From Psychrobacter urativorans (GTDB lineage: Bacteria; Pseudomonadota; Gammaproteobacteria; Pseudomonadales; Moraxellaceae): a stretch of 64,000 bases of DNA. The translations under genes and the position numbers were made by a program. This document shows, in pieces, positions 39,724 through 47,738 of the stretch (the first letter of the stretch is position 1; every line of letters starts with the position of its first letter). Location: NCBI RefSeq assembly GCF_904846675.1, contig NZ_CAJHBT010000001.1, forward strand, positions 62,001 through 126,000, written 5' to 3'. The notes beneath the pieces were generated by a model that was given only the letters and a program-made list of their open reading frames with translations, had not been told where the DNA came from and searched no databases.

Positions 39724-40179
39724 ATGAAAATATTACAACTCTCAGCATTAAAAACCATCCTCTCTGCCGGTCTTGTGGTTGCCTTATTAGGCACCACTGT
39801 TGGTTGCACTACTGTGACACCAGGCTACGATAATCAGCAAGTCTATCGTCAAAAGGGTAACAACAATAACCGTAACGGAAATTATAATAAAAGCCGTTAT
39901 AACAAGCACAATGGCAACCATAACAATAATAACGGTCGTTATAACAATAAAGATGGCCACTACAATGACGATAACGGTCGCTATGATAATCACAATGGCC
40001 GCTACAATAATAATAACGAGCGCTATAACAGTAACAAAGGTCGCTATAACAATAATAATTACCGTTATAAGTAAAATAATAATCTTGAAGACGTTATCAA
40101 AAAAGCAATACGTGGCGCTTAAGTCTATAAAATTGAACTCGGCTACCCTACTTAATGTATTAAACTTAAAAGAGATTAA
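39724..40179 (+). pseudogene. decayed PepSY-like lipoprotein, family member 2
   Basis: The open part (39724-40074) encodes 116 residues: a lipoprotein signal with lipobox VGC (Cys at 28) and then an extreme Asn-rich tract of about 70 residues built on NGRYNN-type repeats. Directly after the stop, the same frame continues with NNNLEDVIKKAIRGA, a stop, VYKIELGYPT, a stop, CIKLKRD and a final stop at 40177-40179. These fragments match the C-terminal domain of members 1 and 3 (compare YKIELGYP and IKIKKD in member 3), with the middle of the domain missing. So the domain has been lost by deletion and nonsense mutations. The Asn-rich lipoprotein may still be made. Confidence 0.75.
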
Positions 40180-40246
40180 CGCTCACTAGAATTCACTTTT
40201 TTAGTATTTAGCTAAAATTTTGGCACCATTTATGAGTTGACGCCTC

Positions 40247-40287
40247 CGGTCAAATAAACCATTCTTTGGTTTATTTGACCGTTTTTT
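40247..40287 (+). terminator. terminator of PepSY-like member 2
   Basis: A 14-bp perfect stem, CGGTCAAATAAACC at 40247-40260 and GGTTTATTTGACCG at 40268-40281, then six T. Clearly homologous to the terminator at 39611-39650. Confidence 0.9.
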
Positions 40288-40360
40288 ATGATGTCATTTT
40301 ATTCTGGAACAGAAGAAGCATAACCCTATTTATTGCCACAGTATTATAAGGAATTTTATT

Positions 40361-40738
40361 ATGAAAATATTACAGCCTTCCGCCCTAAAAACAGCGGTTA
40401 CTGGTAGCGTTATTGCCGCTTTATTAGCTGTGACTACAGGCTGTGCTACTACCCCTGGCTACAATGCCTATGGAGACATTTATGAAGATGTCTATAAAGA
40501 TAGCGGCTTTTATAAAAAAAATAAAAAAGCGATCAAGTCAATTGATAAAGAACTTTATCGTCCTGCCATTGAGCAGACAGCTGCCAACAAAGTCAGCAGC
40601 ATGGGATACCGCGTCAAAGATGTCAAATACAAAAAAGGCAATCGGACTATCAAGGTCAAAGCTGAGCGAGGCCGCGAAGATTATAAAATCGAGCTTGGCT
40701 ATCCCAACTATGATGTGATTAAGATTAAAAAAGACTAG
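40361..40738 (+). CDS. PepSY-like lipoprotein, family member 3
   Basis: A 125-aa lipoprotein: MKILQPSALKTAVTGSVIAA, then a lipobox TTGC (Cys at about 28) and one PepSY-like unit with AIEQTAANKVSSMGYRVKDVKYKKG and YKIELGYPNYDVIKIKKD. The unit corresponds to the second unit of member 1. The leader and the 25 bp before the ATG (AGTATTATAAGGAATTTT) are nearly identical to those of member 2, so these two arose by tandem duplication that included the promoter-proximal DNA and the terminator. It is strongly basic (many Lys), unlike typical periplasmic proteins. Function unknown. Confidence 0.72.
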   Translation: MKILQPSALKTAVTGSVIAALLAVTTGCATTPGYNAYGDIYEDVYKDSGFYKKNKKAIKSIDKELYRPAIEQTAANKVSSMGYRVKDVKYKKGNRTIKVKAERGREDYKIELGYPNYDVIKIKKD

Positions 40739-40780
40739 CTGTTACTCAAGTCTAAATAATACATATGTCTGTATATTTAA

Positions 40781-40818
40781 AGCCAAATAAATCGATAACC
40801 GGTCTATTTGGCTTTTTT
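40781..40818 (+). terminator. terminator of PepSY-like member 3
   Basis: Stem AGCCAAATA at 40781-40789 with TATTTGGCT at 40805-40813, followed by T residues to 40818. Related in sequence to the two terminators upstream. Confidence 0.8.
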
Positions 40819-40844
40819 ACAGGTCGCTATTATGACCTATTATG

Positions 40845-41156
40845 TTAAAAATCTAGCACTTTGATCACATCATAAGCTGGGGTTTCATAAGGATGAGCTT
40901 CCTTTAACGCTGTAATGACATTATTAACTGCTTCCTCAACAACCACCATCTCAACCCGCCATTCGCTGACGGCTTCAAGACTGTCTTGCGACCCGATATG
41001 CGGCATGCTACCAGCCATAGGCATAAACTGCCCTATCCCTTGTACCTGCCAGCAGCAATATTGATAGTTGCCAATAGTTCCGGCTCCAGCTGTGAACAAT
41101 GCTTTTTTGACTGCTTCTAAAGCGTCGTCAGGAATAAAGACGGTGAGTTTATACAT
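40845..41156 (-). CDS. NIF3/YqfO-like small protein
   Basis: A 103-aa cytoplasmic protein resembling the small inserted domain of YqfO/NIF3 family proteins, which has a CutA/PII-like ferredoxin fold. The conserved parts are YKLTVFIPDDALEAVKKALF, GAGTIGNYQYCCW and the terminal HPYETPAYDVIKV. Stand-alone versions are common in gammaproteobacteria and usually carry the NIF3 name. The function is unknown. Its stop lies close to the terminator of member 3, so the two genes are convergent. Confidence 0.85.
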   Translation of the reverse strand: MYKLTVFIPDDALEAVKKALFTAGAGTIGNYQYCCWQVQGIGQFMPMAGSMPHIGSQDSLEAVSEWRVEMVVVEEAVNNVITALKEAHPYETPAYDVIKVLDF

Positions 41157-41252
41157 GGAATTACCTTAGCCATTAATGGCGATAAAAGCTGTTGTTAGCT
41201 TAACTTTTAAATAGGAGCTTATCTTTGAGTAGCATTAATTTTTGGCTAAATA

Positions 41253-41930
41253 CTACTTTTTTGATAAAGACGGATGATCTGTCCATATATAACGCAGTAG
41301 CCAGTCTCTTGCCTCGCCCGCATAATCAATACCGATGCGCGGACGCAGGGTAACTGGTGGCTGGCAACCATCATCTTCAACCCAAACACTTGACTCTGGA
41401 GTGATAGTCTTACCATATAAACTACGATCAATTCGGAGACGTTTGGTCAATTTACCGGGGCCTGCTAGCTGTTTAGGATGAATCAGTTGCTTGTCCGCAC
41501 TAAGGAGTTGCTCTTCTATCAAACGATCACTATCAGCAGTCAAAAACCCAGCTCGTATTAGTACGGCTTCTGGTGACTCCGCAGAGCCACTGACTAAATT
41601 AAGCATATGATGGATGCCATAAGTTAGATAGACATAAAATACACCGCCTTGGCTATACATAATCTCGGTACGCGCTGTACGTGTGCCAGCATGAGCATGG
41701 CAAGCCGCATCGCCCTCACCGATATAAGCTTCCGTTTCAGAAATACGCATGCGCAGTATCTTTCGCGAGCCATCGCTATCAGTCAGCTGTCGGCATAGTA
41801 TCTTACCAATTAAATCAGCGGCAACCACACAAGTTGGGCGGGTAAACCATGAGGGTTCTAGTCTCGTTACTTGAGAAGGTGAGGATTGGGAAGGTGCTAA
41901 CTTGGAAGATAATAGCGTAGACGTTGGCAT
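41253..41930 (-). CDS. DNA-3-methyladenine glycosylase (Mpg/AAG family)
   Basis: An alkyladenine DNA glycosylase of the mammalian MPG type, which excises 3-methyladenine and related bases to start base-excision repair. The 225-aa product has TCVVAADLIGKILCRQL, RISETEAYIGEGDAACHAHAG with the catalytic Glu region, TEIMYSQGGVFYVYLTYGIHHMLNLVSG and the late RPRIGIDYAGEARDWLLRYI. All are family landmarks. The TTG at 41933 and ATG at 41930 are adjacent; the ATG is the natural start. An N-terminal Ser/Pro-rich stretch of about 25 residues precedes the domain. Confidence 0.95.
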   Translation of the reverse strand: MPTSTLLSSKLAPSQSSPSQVTRLEPSWFTRPTCVVAADLIGKILCRQLTDSDGSRKILRMRISETEAYIGEGDAACHAHAGTRTARTEIMYSQGGVFYVYLTYGIHHMLNLVSGSAESPEAVLIRAGFLTADSDRLIEEQLLSADKQLIHPKQLAGPGKLTKRLRIDRSLYGKTITPESSVWVEDDGCQPPVTLRPRIGIDYAGEARDWLLRYIWTDHPSLSKK

Positions 41931-42170
41931 CAATAAGACCTTTTTCTTGTTTTTATAATATTAATAGCTAATAACTTAGCATAAAAACAAGAAGCAGATA
42001 GCGCTAACAATGTTTGAGCTGTGTTTAGAGGATTTTGTGTAAAAACTGAGCGTGTTGAATCGTGACATATACATGCGTAAGGTTTAATAGTCTGTTATAG
42101 GCAGTTTCATACAATCGGTTTGTTATAGATGGTCTATTAACTGGATTGAAAGCATGATTAGCTGGTTCTT

Positions 42171-42410
42171 TTAGGCATAAGCTTGACGCTCTATTTTGGC
42201 AAACCTCGCATCGTTCACTTTATCTTTCATTGAGTTAAAGCGGACATATATACCCTCATTATCTTCTGTAGCATACCAATGCCCACCATTAGAACCTGTG
42301 CTTATTTCAAAAAACTTCTCGTTTACGATACTACCAACCGTGTAAACCTCTCCTTCTACATAACAAGTATTGCCATCCATACATATTAATTTATCACCAG
42401 TATTTATCAT
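42171..42410 (-). CDS. hypothetical small protein
   Basis: From the ATG at 42410 the product is 79 residues (MINTGDKLICMDGNTCYVEG to the end QAYA). It looks like a small beta-rich soluble protein with GEVYTVGSIV and GGHWYATEDNEGIYVRF. An AGAGAAGAAAAAT sequence upstream gives a moderate ribosome-binding site. An in-frame start at 42551 would add 47 residues with no consistent character and is rejected. I recognise no family; small proteins of this type are often found on phages. It lies in an otherwise gene-poor stretch. Confidence 0.5.
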   Translation of the reverse strand: MINTGDKLICMDGNTCYVEGEVYTVGSIVNEKFFEISTGSNGGHWYATEDNEGIYVRFNSMKDKVNDARFAKIERQAYA

Positions 42411-42897
42411 ATTTTTCTTCTCTATTATCAAGGGCGGAGCGGCAACATAGTATTTCAGTTGCCTATCAAAATAAATTGATAAGGAGTTGAACGGTCGAAA
42501 ATTTGTGCTGGGCAGTATATTGATGCAGATACGAGTCAAGTTTGGACGCATTTAGTCACTGAGTGACGTAAAATTAATGACATCCACAAAATGTGATTAC
42601 GTCATTGCCCAAAGTTGGACGTTGAGAACATCACACCCAAAACCCTCGACTGTTCCTATAACAGAGTATATTTCAAACACAGAAACCAATCTTTATACCT
42701 AGCAAAGTTCACAGCGTCTAGTTTGGTTGCTTGTGTAGGAGCCAAACTCAATATTATTGACTGGTAGCGACAGAAAAATATTGTTGATAGCAGAAAATCA
42801 GAACCTACAATCCCCTAAAAGACTGGGGTTATAATAGCTAGATGCCTGTACAGCGCACCAATCACGATTTGAACTACTTATGAGGAAAACAACGACC
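42411..42897. other. gene-poor gap with a possible coding remnant
   Basis: About 490 bp without an intact gene. A stop-free plus-strand frame at 42597-42767 (56 codons, no credible start) reads as protein-like, including RVYFKHRNQSLYLAKFTASS and ending in LNIIDW before TAG at 42765-42767. It may be the C-terminus of a decayed gene, possibly of mobile origin, but I cannot name the family. Confidence 0.3.
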
Positions 42898-43337
42898 ATG
42901 CAAACACTAAAAAGATGCTTACTTATGGACTGCTAGTTTTAGGATTGTTCTTTGGAATGACGGTATCAGCTATAGCGATTCAAGAATTTGAAGAAGATGA
43001 TTTTATTGAATGTACCCAACAAACTTTAGAGGACATACGAGATTTTAACGTGTATGAGGCTGCTGCGGAAAAAGGTGATCCAAGCGCTCAATCTGAAGTT
43101 GCAGTAATGTACTTTATTGGTCAAGGGGTAATAAAAGACATACCAACAGGCATCAAGTGGCTTGAAAAATCAGCAAATCAAGGTGATGCCACAGCACAGC
43201 ACCATCTTAGCTTAATGTACAATCGGGGCTACGGTGTCCGTCAAAGCAAAATGGAAGCTAAAAAGTGGTTTGGTAAAGCTTGCGATAATGGCAGCCAAAG
43301 TGCCTGCGATGAATATAGGAAGTTAAATCAAAAATAA
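42898..43337 (+). CDS. Sel1-repeat exported protein, start region possibly frameshifted
   Basis: The main frame, open from the ATG at 42915, encodes 140 residues with two Sel1-like repeats (AAEKGDPSAQSEVAVMYFIG and ANQGDATAQHHLSLMYNRG) plus a partial third. Sel1 proteins act as helical scaffolds, often exported. From 42915 the N-terminus MLTYGLLVLGLFFGMTVSAI lacks the positive start of a signal peptide. The ATG at 42898 has GAGGA upstream and reads MQTLKR, but stops after 12 codons. One extra A in the A5 run at 42909-42913 would join them as MQTLKKMLTYGLL, a perfect signal peptide. So a one-base deletion, or slippage, at the start is likely. Confidence 0.65.
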
Positions 43338-43384
43338 TTCAAGCTATCTCCGAAATAATAATCAGGTGTACACCACGAGATACA

Positions 43385-43654
43385 CTATTCATCATCCAAT
43401 AAACATGCTTTAGCATCGCTTTGGGCTTTGGGCTTTGGGCTTTGGGCTTTGGGCTTTGGGCTTTGGGCTTTGGCTATTAGTGTATGGATTTTTGCACTTT
43501 CGACTGCTACATATAATTCATATTCAATGGTAGGCTTAGGCTTGTCATTTAAAAGGTTTGAAGGGCTTGGAAAATCTGGAATGTTTAAAGGGCTTAGAAG
43601 GTTTGCAGTATTTTCTTCTGGCAAATATTCGTTATAATCTGACTTGTCACTCAT
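43385..43654 (-). CDS. hypothetical small protein with a repeat-encoded C-terminus
   Basis: An 89-aa hydrophilic protein, MSDKSDYNEYLPEENTANLL at its start, Pro/Asn/Ser-rich in the middle (NIPDFPSPSNLLNDKPKPT). AAGGAG lies 7 bases before the ATG, an excellent ribosome-binding site, so translation is likely. Near the C-terminus a tandem heptanucleotide (43419-43473) encodes the repeated KAQSPKP units. Because 7 is not a multiple of 3, loss or gain of a unit changes the frame of the last 14 or so residues and the stop. I recognise no family. Confidence 0.55.
   Translation of the reverse strand: MSDKSDYNEYLPEENTANLLSPLNIPDFPSPSNLLNDKPKPTIEYELYVAVESAKIHTLIAKAQSPKPKAQSPKPKAQSDAKACLLDDE
43419..43473. 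repeat. heptanucleotide tandem repeat (CTTTGGG), 7 full copies plus 6 bases
   Basis: CTTTGGG repeated exactly seven times from 43419 to 43467, then CTTTGG to 43473, without any interruption. It lies inside the coding sequence of the 89-aa protein on the minus strand, where it reads CCCAAAG. Uninterrupted short repeats of this kind are prone to slipped-strand copy-number change. Confidence 0.95.
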
Positions 43655-43718
43655 ATTTTGCTCCTTTTAATATTCTTTAGATATTGGAATAATAGCAGAC
43701 CACCGATAACTTGCATAA

Positions 43719-43745
43719 AAAAACTGAGCGCGGGGCTCAGTTTTT
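43719..43745 (-). terminator. purC operon terminator
   Basis: Stem AAAAACTGAGC at 43719-43729 with GCTCAGTTTTT at 43735-43745 and a 5-base loop. It lies 48 bp after the purC stop on the minus strand and ends in T residues there. Confidence 0.88.
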
Positions 43746-43792
43746 ATTCTTAATTCAGCTTTTTCATAATCAAGACAGCGTTAATAAGATAC

Positions 43793-44509
43793 TTAGTTTA
43801 AAGGCACGCCGATACGTTTGGCGACTTCTTCGTAGCCTTCAATCACGTCACCTAATGATTGTCGGAAACGGTCTTTATCTAATTTCTTCTTCGTGTTTTT
43901 GTCCCAAATACGGCAGCCGTCTGGTGAGAACTCATCACCTAAAACGATGCGATCATAGAAGACGCCAAACTCTAATTTAAAGTCTACTAACATCAAGTCG
44001 CTGGCATCGAACAGCGCTTTTAGAACATCATTGACTTGATGGCTCAATTCTTGCATTTTTGCTAACTGTGCATCCGTTGCCCAATTTAACGTCACCGCAA
44101 TCGATTCGTTAACCAGCGGATCACCAAGCGCATCGTCTTTGTAAAACAGCTCAAAAGTAGGCGGCGTCAATGCCTGACCTTCCTCTAATCCTAAGCGACG
44201 TACCAAACTACCGGCAGCAAAGTTACGTACCACACACTCAACGGGAATCATATCCATACGCTTGACAAGAATTTCGTCACTCGATAGCTGCTTTTCAAAA
44301 TGGGTCTCAATACCCGCATCTGCTAACTTTTGCATGATAAAAGCATTAAAGCGGTTATTCACTTCACCTTTACGTGCCAACTGCTCGATACGTTTGCCAT
44401 CAAGAGCTGAGGTATCATCACGGAAGTGTAAAATCAAAAAATCCTCGTCATCGGTTTCGTAGACGGACTTGGCTTTGCCTTTATACAGCAGGTGTTGTCT
44501 TTGCATCAT
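43793..44509 (-). CDS. purC: phosphoribosylaminoimidazole-succinocarboxamide synthase
   Basis: PurC joins CAIR and aspartate with ATP in purine synthesis. The product of about 238 residues has [17 protein letters not shown] at the start, [32 protein letters not shown] and [14 protein letters not shown], the complete SAICAR synthetase signature set. The longest frame begins at a TTG (44527), but AGGA lies just before the ATG pair at 44509/44506, so I place the start there. It is the last gene of a dapA / lipoprotein / purC unit, the E. coli dapA-bamC-purC order. Confidence 0.97.
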   Translation of the reverse strand: MMQRQHLLYKGKAKSVYETDDEDFLILHFRDDTSALDGKRIEQLARKGEVNNRFNAFIMQKLADAGIETHFEKQLSSDEILVKRMDMIPVECVVRNFAAGSLVRRLGLEEGQALTPPTFELFYKDDALGDPLVNESIAVTLNWATDAQLAKMQELSHQVNDVLKALFDASDLMLVDFKLEFGVFYDRIVLGDEFSPDGCRIWDKNTKKKLDKDRFRQSLGDVIEGYEEVAKRIGVPLN

Positions 44510-44625
44510 AGGGTCCTGTTCGTTCAAGCTTAGGTGGTGAAAACGCGCAGCTACCGCTAAAAAATTCGTATCAATATATTAGTATTTACGACAAGAATCT
44601 CAACGGTATAAATAGGGCTTAATGC

Positions 44626-44949
44626 TTATTTAGCCGGTGCAGCGGTGACAGCAACCGCTCGCTCAGGCTTGGGCAATTGGTACTGCTTACCCGCATCGTT
44701 TTGTAGGGTGAGTGTATTTACGCCCATATTTGGGGTGGGATATAAGGGTACAAAAGCAACAGTATCTTGCGCGACTGGTAACTGTATCGGAGCCAGCTTT
44801 TTGCTGTCTTGATAATCTAAGCTGCCGTTATCACGTTTGCCAATCCAGCCTTTTGCGGTTTGACAACCACTCAAAACTAAGGTGCTGCCCAATATCAAGG
44901 TCAACATAGCAGGGAGCATTTTTGGGGTGGTGAATGATGTTTTCATCAT
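44626..44949 (-). CDS. short lipoprotein in the position of BamC
   Basis: A 107-aa lipoprotein with a lipobox LSGC (Cys at residue 29). It sits between dapA and purC, exactly where E. coli has bamC (nlpB). The mature part, about 78 residues, reads GSLDYQDSKKLAPIQLPVAQ and then LYPTPNMG, recalling the extended N-terminal part of BamC (dY, l-x-P, P-x-Y-P pattern) that wraps round BamD. The two C-terminal helix-grip domains of BamC are absent; the gene is not obviously broken. It may be a BamC reduced to its BamD-binding arm in the outer-membrane assembly machine. Homology is inferred from position, lipobox and pattern only. Confidence 0.6.
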   Translation of the reverse strand: MMKTSFTTPKMLPAMLTLILGSTLVLSGCQTAKGWIGKRDNGSLDYQDSKKLAPIQLPVAQDTVAFVPLYPTPNMGVNTLTLQNDAGKQYQLPKPERAVAVTAAPAK

Positions 44950-45077
44950 GTTGTCTCTACAGTGTCTATCAGAGTTAGCAATCAGCGCCTATACAGAACT
45001 GACGCTGATCGTTTTGTGCTGAACTTAAGCCTATTGCTTAATATTTACAGCAAATTGCCTTTTACAATGGTTCGCTT

Positions 45078-45983
45078 TTATATCAAGTTAGCTCGTACTA
45101 AAGCACTATCAATAGTCGCATGGTGCTCTTCGGCTAACCAAACCAGTGGCAGGCGAATACCAGTGTCTATCATACCCATTTTATGAAGCGCGTATTTAGC
45201 AGGTATGGGACTTGACTCAATGAAGAGGTCACGATGTAAGTGCTTGATAACATCGTGTGCGGCTTTAGCAGCAGAAAAGTCGCCACGTAGTGCTGCGGCA
45301 AAGGTAGTACTCATTGCTTGCGGCGCCACGTTGGCTGTGACTGAAATATTACCTTTACCACCGACTTTCATTAGTTCTAGAGACGTACCGTCATCACCTG
45401 ATAGCACGACCATTCTATCGCCGACCGCTTTAATCAATTGCTCACCGCGTGCGACGGAACCGGTCGCATCTTTAATGGACACAATATTATCAATATCGGC
45501 TAAACGCTCAACGGTTTCTTGAGCGATATCGACCACGGTACGCCCCGGTACGTTATATAGCATTTGCGGTATATCGACGGCTTGGGCAATGGCTTTATAA
45601 TGCTGATATAGGCCTTCTTGTGGCGGCTTATTATAATAAGGAGCAACCAGTAACGCGCAGTCCGCGCCGGCATCGGCAGCATCTTGGGTCAGCTTGATGG
45701 CTTCGGTAGTATTATTCGCACCCGTACCAGCAATAACAGGCACGCGGCCTTTGACATGCTGGACAAAAAAGCGAATCACATCGCTATGCTCTTGCATAGA
45801 TAAGGTGGCCGATTCGCCGGTCGTACCCACAGCAACGAGGCAATGGGTGCCGTGCTCGATTTGCCAATCTATGAGGTCTGCCAGACGTTTATAATCGACC
45901 GTGCCATTGGGATGCATGGGCGTTACCAAGGCCACCATTGAGCCTTGAAGTCGGGTTTTGATGTCGTCGTATGCTGTGCTCAT
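45078..45983 (-). CDS. dapA: 4-hydroxy-tetrahydrodipicolinate synthase
   Basis: DapA condenses pyruvate and aspartate semialdehyde, the first step of the lysine and diaminopimelate branch. The 301-aa TIM-barrel protein has the Schiff-base Lys171 in IVSIKDATG, the proton-relay Tyr143 in MLYNVPGRT and the AVGTTGESATLS motif near residue 51. It is the first gene of the dapA / lipoprotein / purC operon, with 128 bp to the next gene. No lysine riboswitch is apparent in the 315-bp gap upstream. Confidence 0.97.
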   Translation of the reverse strand: MSTAYDDIKTRLQGSMVALVTPMHPNGTVDYKRLADLIDWQIEHGTHCLVAVGTTGESATLSMQEHSDVIRFFVQHVKGRVPVIAGTGANNTTEAIKLTQDAADAGADCALLVAPYYNKPPQEGLYQHYKAIAQAVDIPQMLYNVPGRTVVDIAQETVERLADIDNIVSIKDATGSVARGEQLIKAVGDRMVVLSGDDGTSLELMKVGGKGNISVTANVAPQAMSTTFAAALRGDFSAAKAAHDVIKHLHRDLFIESSPIPAKYALHKMGMIDTGIRLPLVWLAEEHHATIDSALVRANLI

Positions 45984-46298
45984 AACCTTGCCTTACTATA
46001 TTATCCTAGCTTTTATTAAAGCTATCACATGCATGATAGGTCGCGTACAAGGACATAGCCTTGCTTGATGTTGGGGTCGTTATTGGTGCTATTGTTAATT
46101 TTATTGTAAGTATCATTTACTGATATGCGCTATGCTGGCTGACATGCAAGGCAGGTTGCGCCTAGCTATTAGCTTTAGTTATAACATATAATAAACGTCC
46201 GTTAGTGTAGCATATTTTGATTTGTCGGCCAGCTATCAATTAAGCAACAATTTGCTATTAATACCGCGAATAGCGTTATTTGTCACCTACTCTTATCA
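45984..46298. other. 315-bp gap between dapA and the DegP-type gene
   Basis: It lies upstream of dapA and downstream of the protease gene, both on the minus strand. It is AT-rich, with a run of GCGCTATGCTGGCTG near 46130. No gene, no clear terminator and no riboswitch seen. Confidence 0.3.
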
Positions 46299-47738
46299 CT
46301 ATTCAATACGTAACCCAATGATAGCTGGGATACCTTGGCGCAGCACTTCAATTGTGACCACCCCTTTTTTGGGTAGCGATGAGATGGCACTAGAAAAGTC
46401 CGTCACTTTAGCAATCGGCTTTTGATGTAAGTTAGTGATGACGTCGCCCGCCATTAATCCTGAGCGCGCCGCTAGACCAGTAGGCTCAATGGCAGTGACT
46501 AAAATGCCGGTTTTGCCATCGGTTGCGAGCTCAGCTTGCTCATCAGGCGTTAAGTTACGCAGACGCAGACCTAAGCTCACATCACTATCTTGCTCAAGCC
46601 CTTTCGCTTGCACATCGCTTGGCGAATTTCCGAGCTTACCCGTCACTATCATCTGTTTACCATCACGCTGCAATTGGGCGCGGAAGTCATCTCCTGGTCG
46701 CGCGCGGTTGATGAAGTTCAATAGGTCGGAGGCACGCATAATTTGGCTGTCATTATACTGTAGAATAATATCACCAGATTTTAGTCCTGCTTTTTGGGCT
46801 GGTGAGTCTGCGGCAACCCGTGTCAATAGAGCTCCTTGAGGGCGCGATAACTTATAGACTTCAGCCAAATTGCGGTCGATATCTTGCGGATAAATGCCCA
46901 GATAGGCACGCTTTACCTCGCCATTGGTTTTGATTTGTTCATAAATATCCATCGCCGCGTCAATCGGGATGGAGAATGACAGCCCCATATAACCGCCGGT
47001 ACCACTAAATATTCGCGAGTTAATACCGATGACTTCGCCGCGCTGATTGAATAATGGCCCACCTGAGTTACCAGGATTAAGCGCCACGTCGGTTTGAATA
47101 AAGGGCACACTGGTCTCGCGTGAAAAACTACGCGATTTGGCGCTGACAATACCGGCAGAAGCTGAGTAATCAAACCCAAATGGTGAGCCAATAGCCAATA
47201 CCGGTTCCCCAACTTTTAAGACATTAGAATCGCCAATTGGCAGCGCTGGAAACTTATTACCAGTGACTTTTAATACCGCCACATCCGAGCGCTCATCGCT
47301 ACCAACTAAGGTCACATCCAGCTCCGTGCGGTCATTCAAAGTGACGGTTATTTTATCAGCGCCCTCTACCACATGATGGTTGGTGAGCATATAACCGCTA
47401 GGCGTGATAAAAAACGCCGTCCCATAAGCATGCTCAATAGCGGGAGTCGCTGCCTGCTCAGGAATGCGCAAGCGATCGCCAAAGAACTGGCGTAATAGAT
47501 CAGCTGTTTGCGCTTTGGCAAGCTCCGCCTCACTCACCGTTTTGGTGACGTTAACGCGGGCAACCCCAGGGGTCACTTGCTGCACGAGACCCGAGAAGTC
47601 GGCGGTAGAGACTGCAGCCTGAGCACTGGAAGCGATTGCCATATTGAGGCCGGCAGTCAATGTGATGCCCATAGCGACTGCTAACGCACTGCCCCGTAGC
47701 CAGTGGTGTACCTTATGTGTAGTCGAGTATCTGTACAT
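46299..47738 (-). CDS. degP: periplasmic serine protease, DegP/MucD (Do) family
   Basis: A 479-aa HtrA-type protease and chaperone that removes misfolded envelope proteins. The signal peptide runs to about AQAA at residue 41. The trypsin-like domain has the catalytic triad His122 (LTNHHVVEGAD), Asp152 (DERSDVAVLKV) and Ser225 (NPGNSGGPLF). Two PDZ domains follow (AYLGIYPQDID onwards, and the one with TGLAARSGLMAGDVI). The two-PDZ layout and length fit MucD/DegP rather than DegS. It is a single gene. A sigmaE-type promoter was not identified in the long upstream gap. Confidence 0.94.
   Translation of the reverse strand: MYRYSTTHKVHHWLRGSALAVAMGITLTAGLNMAIASSAQAAVSTADFSGLVQQVTPGVARVNVTKTVSEAELAKAQTADLLRQFFGDRLRIPEQAATPAIEHAYGTAFFITPSGYMLTNHHVVEGADKITVTLNDRTELDVTLVGSDERSDVAVLKVTGNKFPALPIGDSNVLKVGEPVLAIGSPFGFDYSASAGIVSAKSRSFSRETSVPFIQTDVALNPGNSGGPLFNQRGEVIGINSRIFSGTGGYMGLSFSIPIDAAMDIYEQIKTNGEVKRAYLGIYPQDIDRNLAEVYKLSRPQGALLTRVAADSPAQKAGLKSGDIILQYNDSQIMRASDLLNFINRARPGDDFRAQLQRDGKQMIVTGKLGNSPSDVQAKGLEQDSDVSLGLRLRNLTPDEQAELATDGKTGILVTAIEPTGLAARSGLMAGDVITNLHQKPIAKVTDFSSAISSLPKKGVVTIEVLRQGIPAIIGLRIE

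Noticed and set aside
39850-40071. Asn-codon repeats considered as a CRISPR array.
   Set aside because: Repeats are short, degenerate and in frame with an open reading frame, without unique spacers.
43419-43473. Heptanucleotide repeats considered as a CRISPR-like or other spacer array.
   Set aside because: The units are directly adjacent without spacers; it is a simple tandem repeat.
45984-46298. The dapA upstream region considered for a lysine riboswitch.
   Set aside because: No characteristic conserved segments or terminator/antiterminator pair could be seen.
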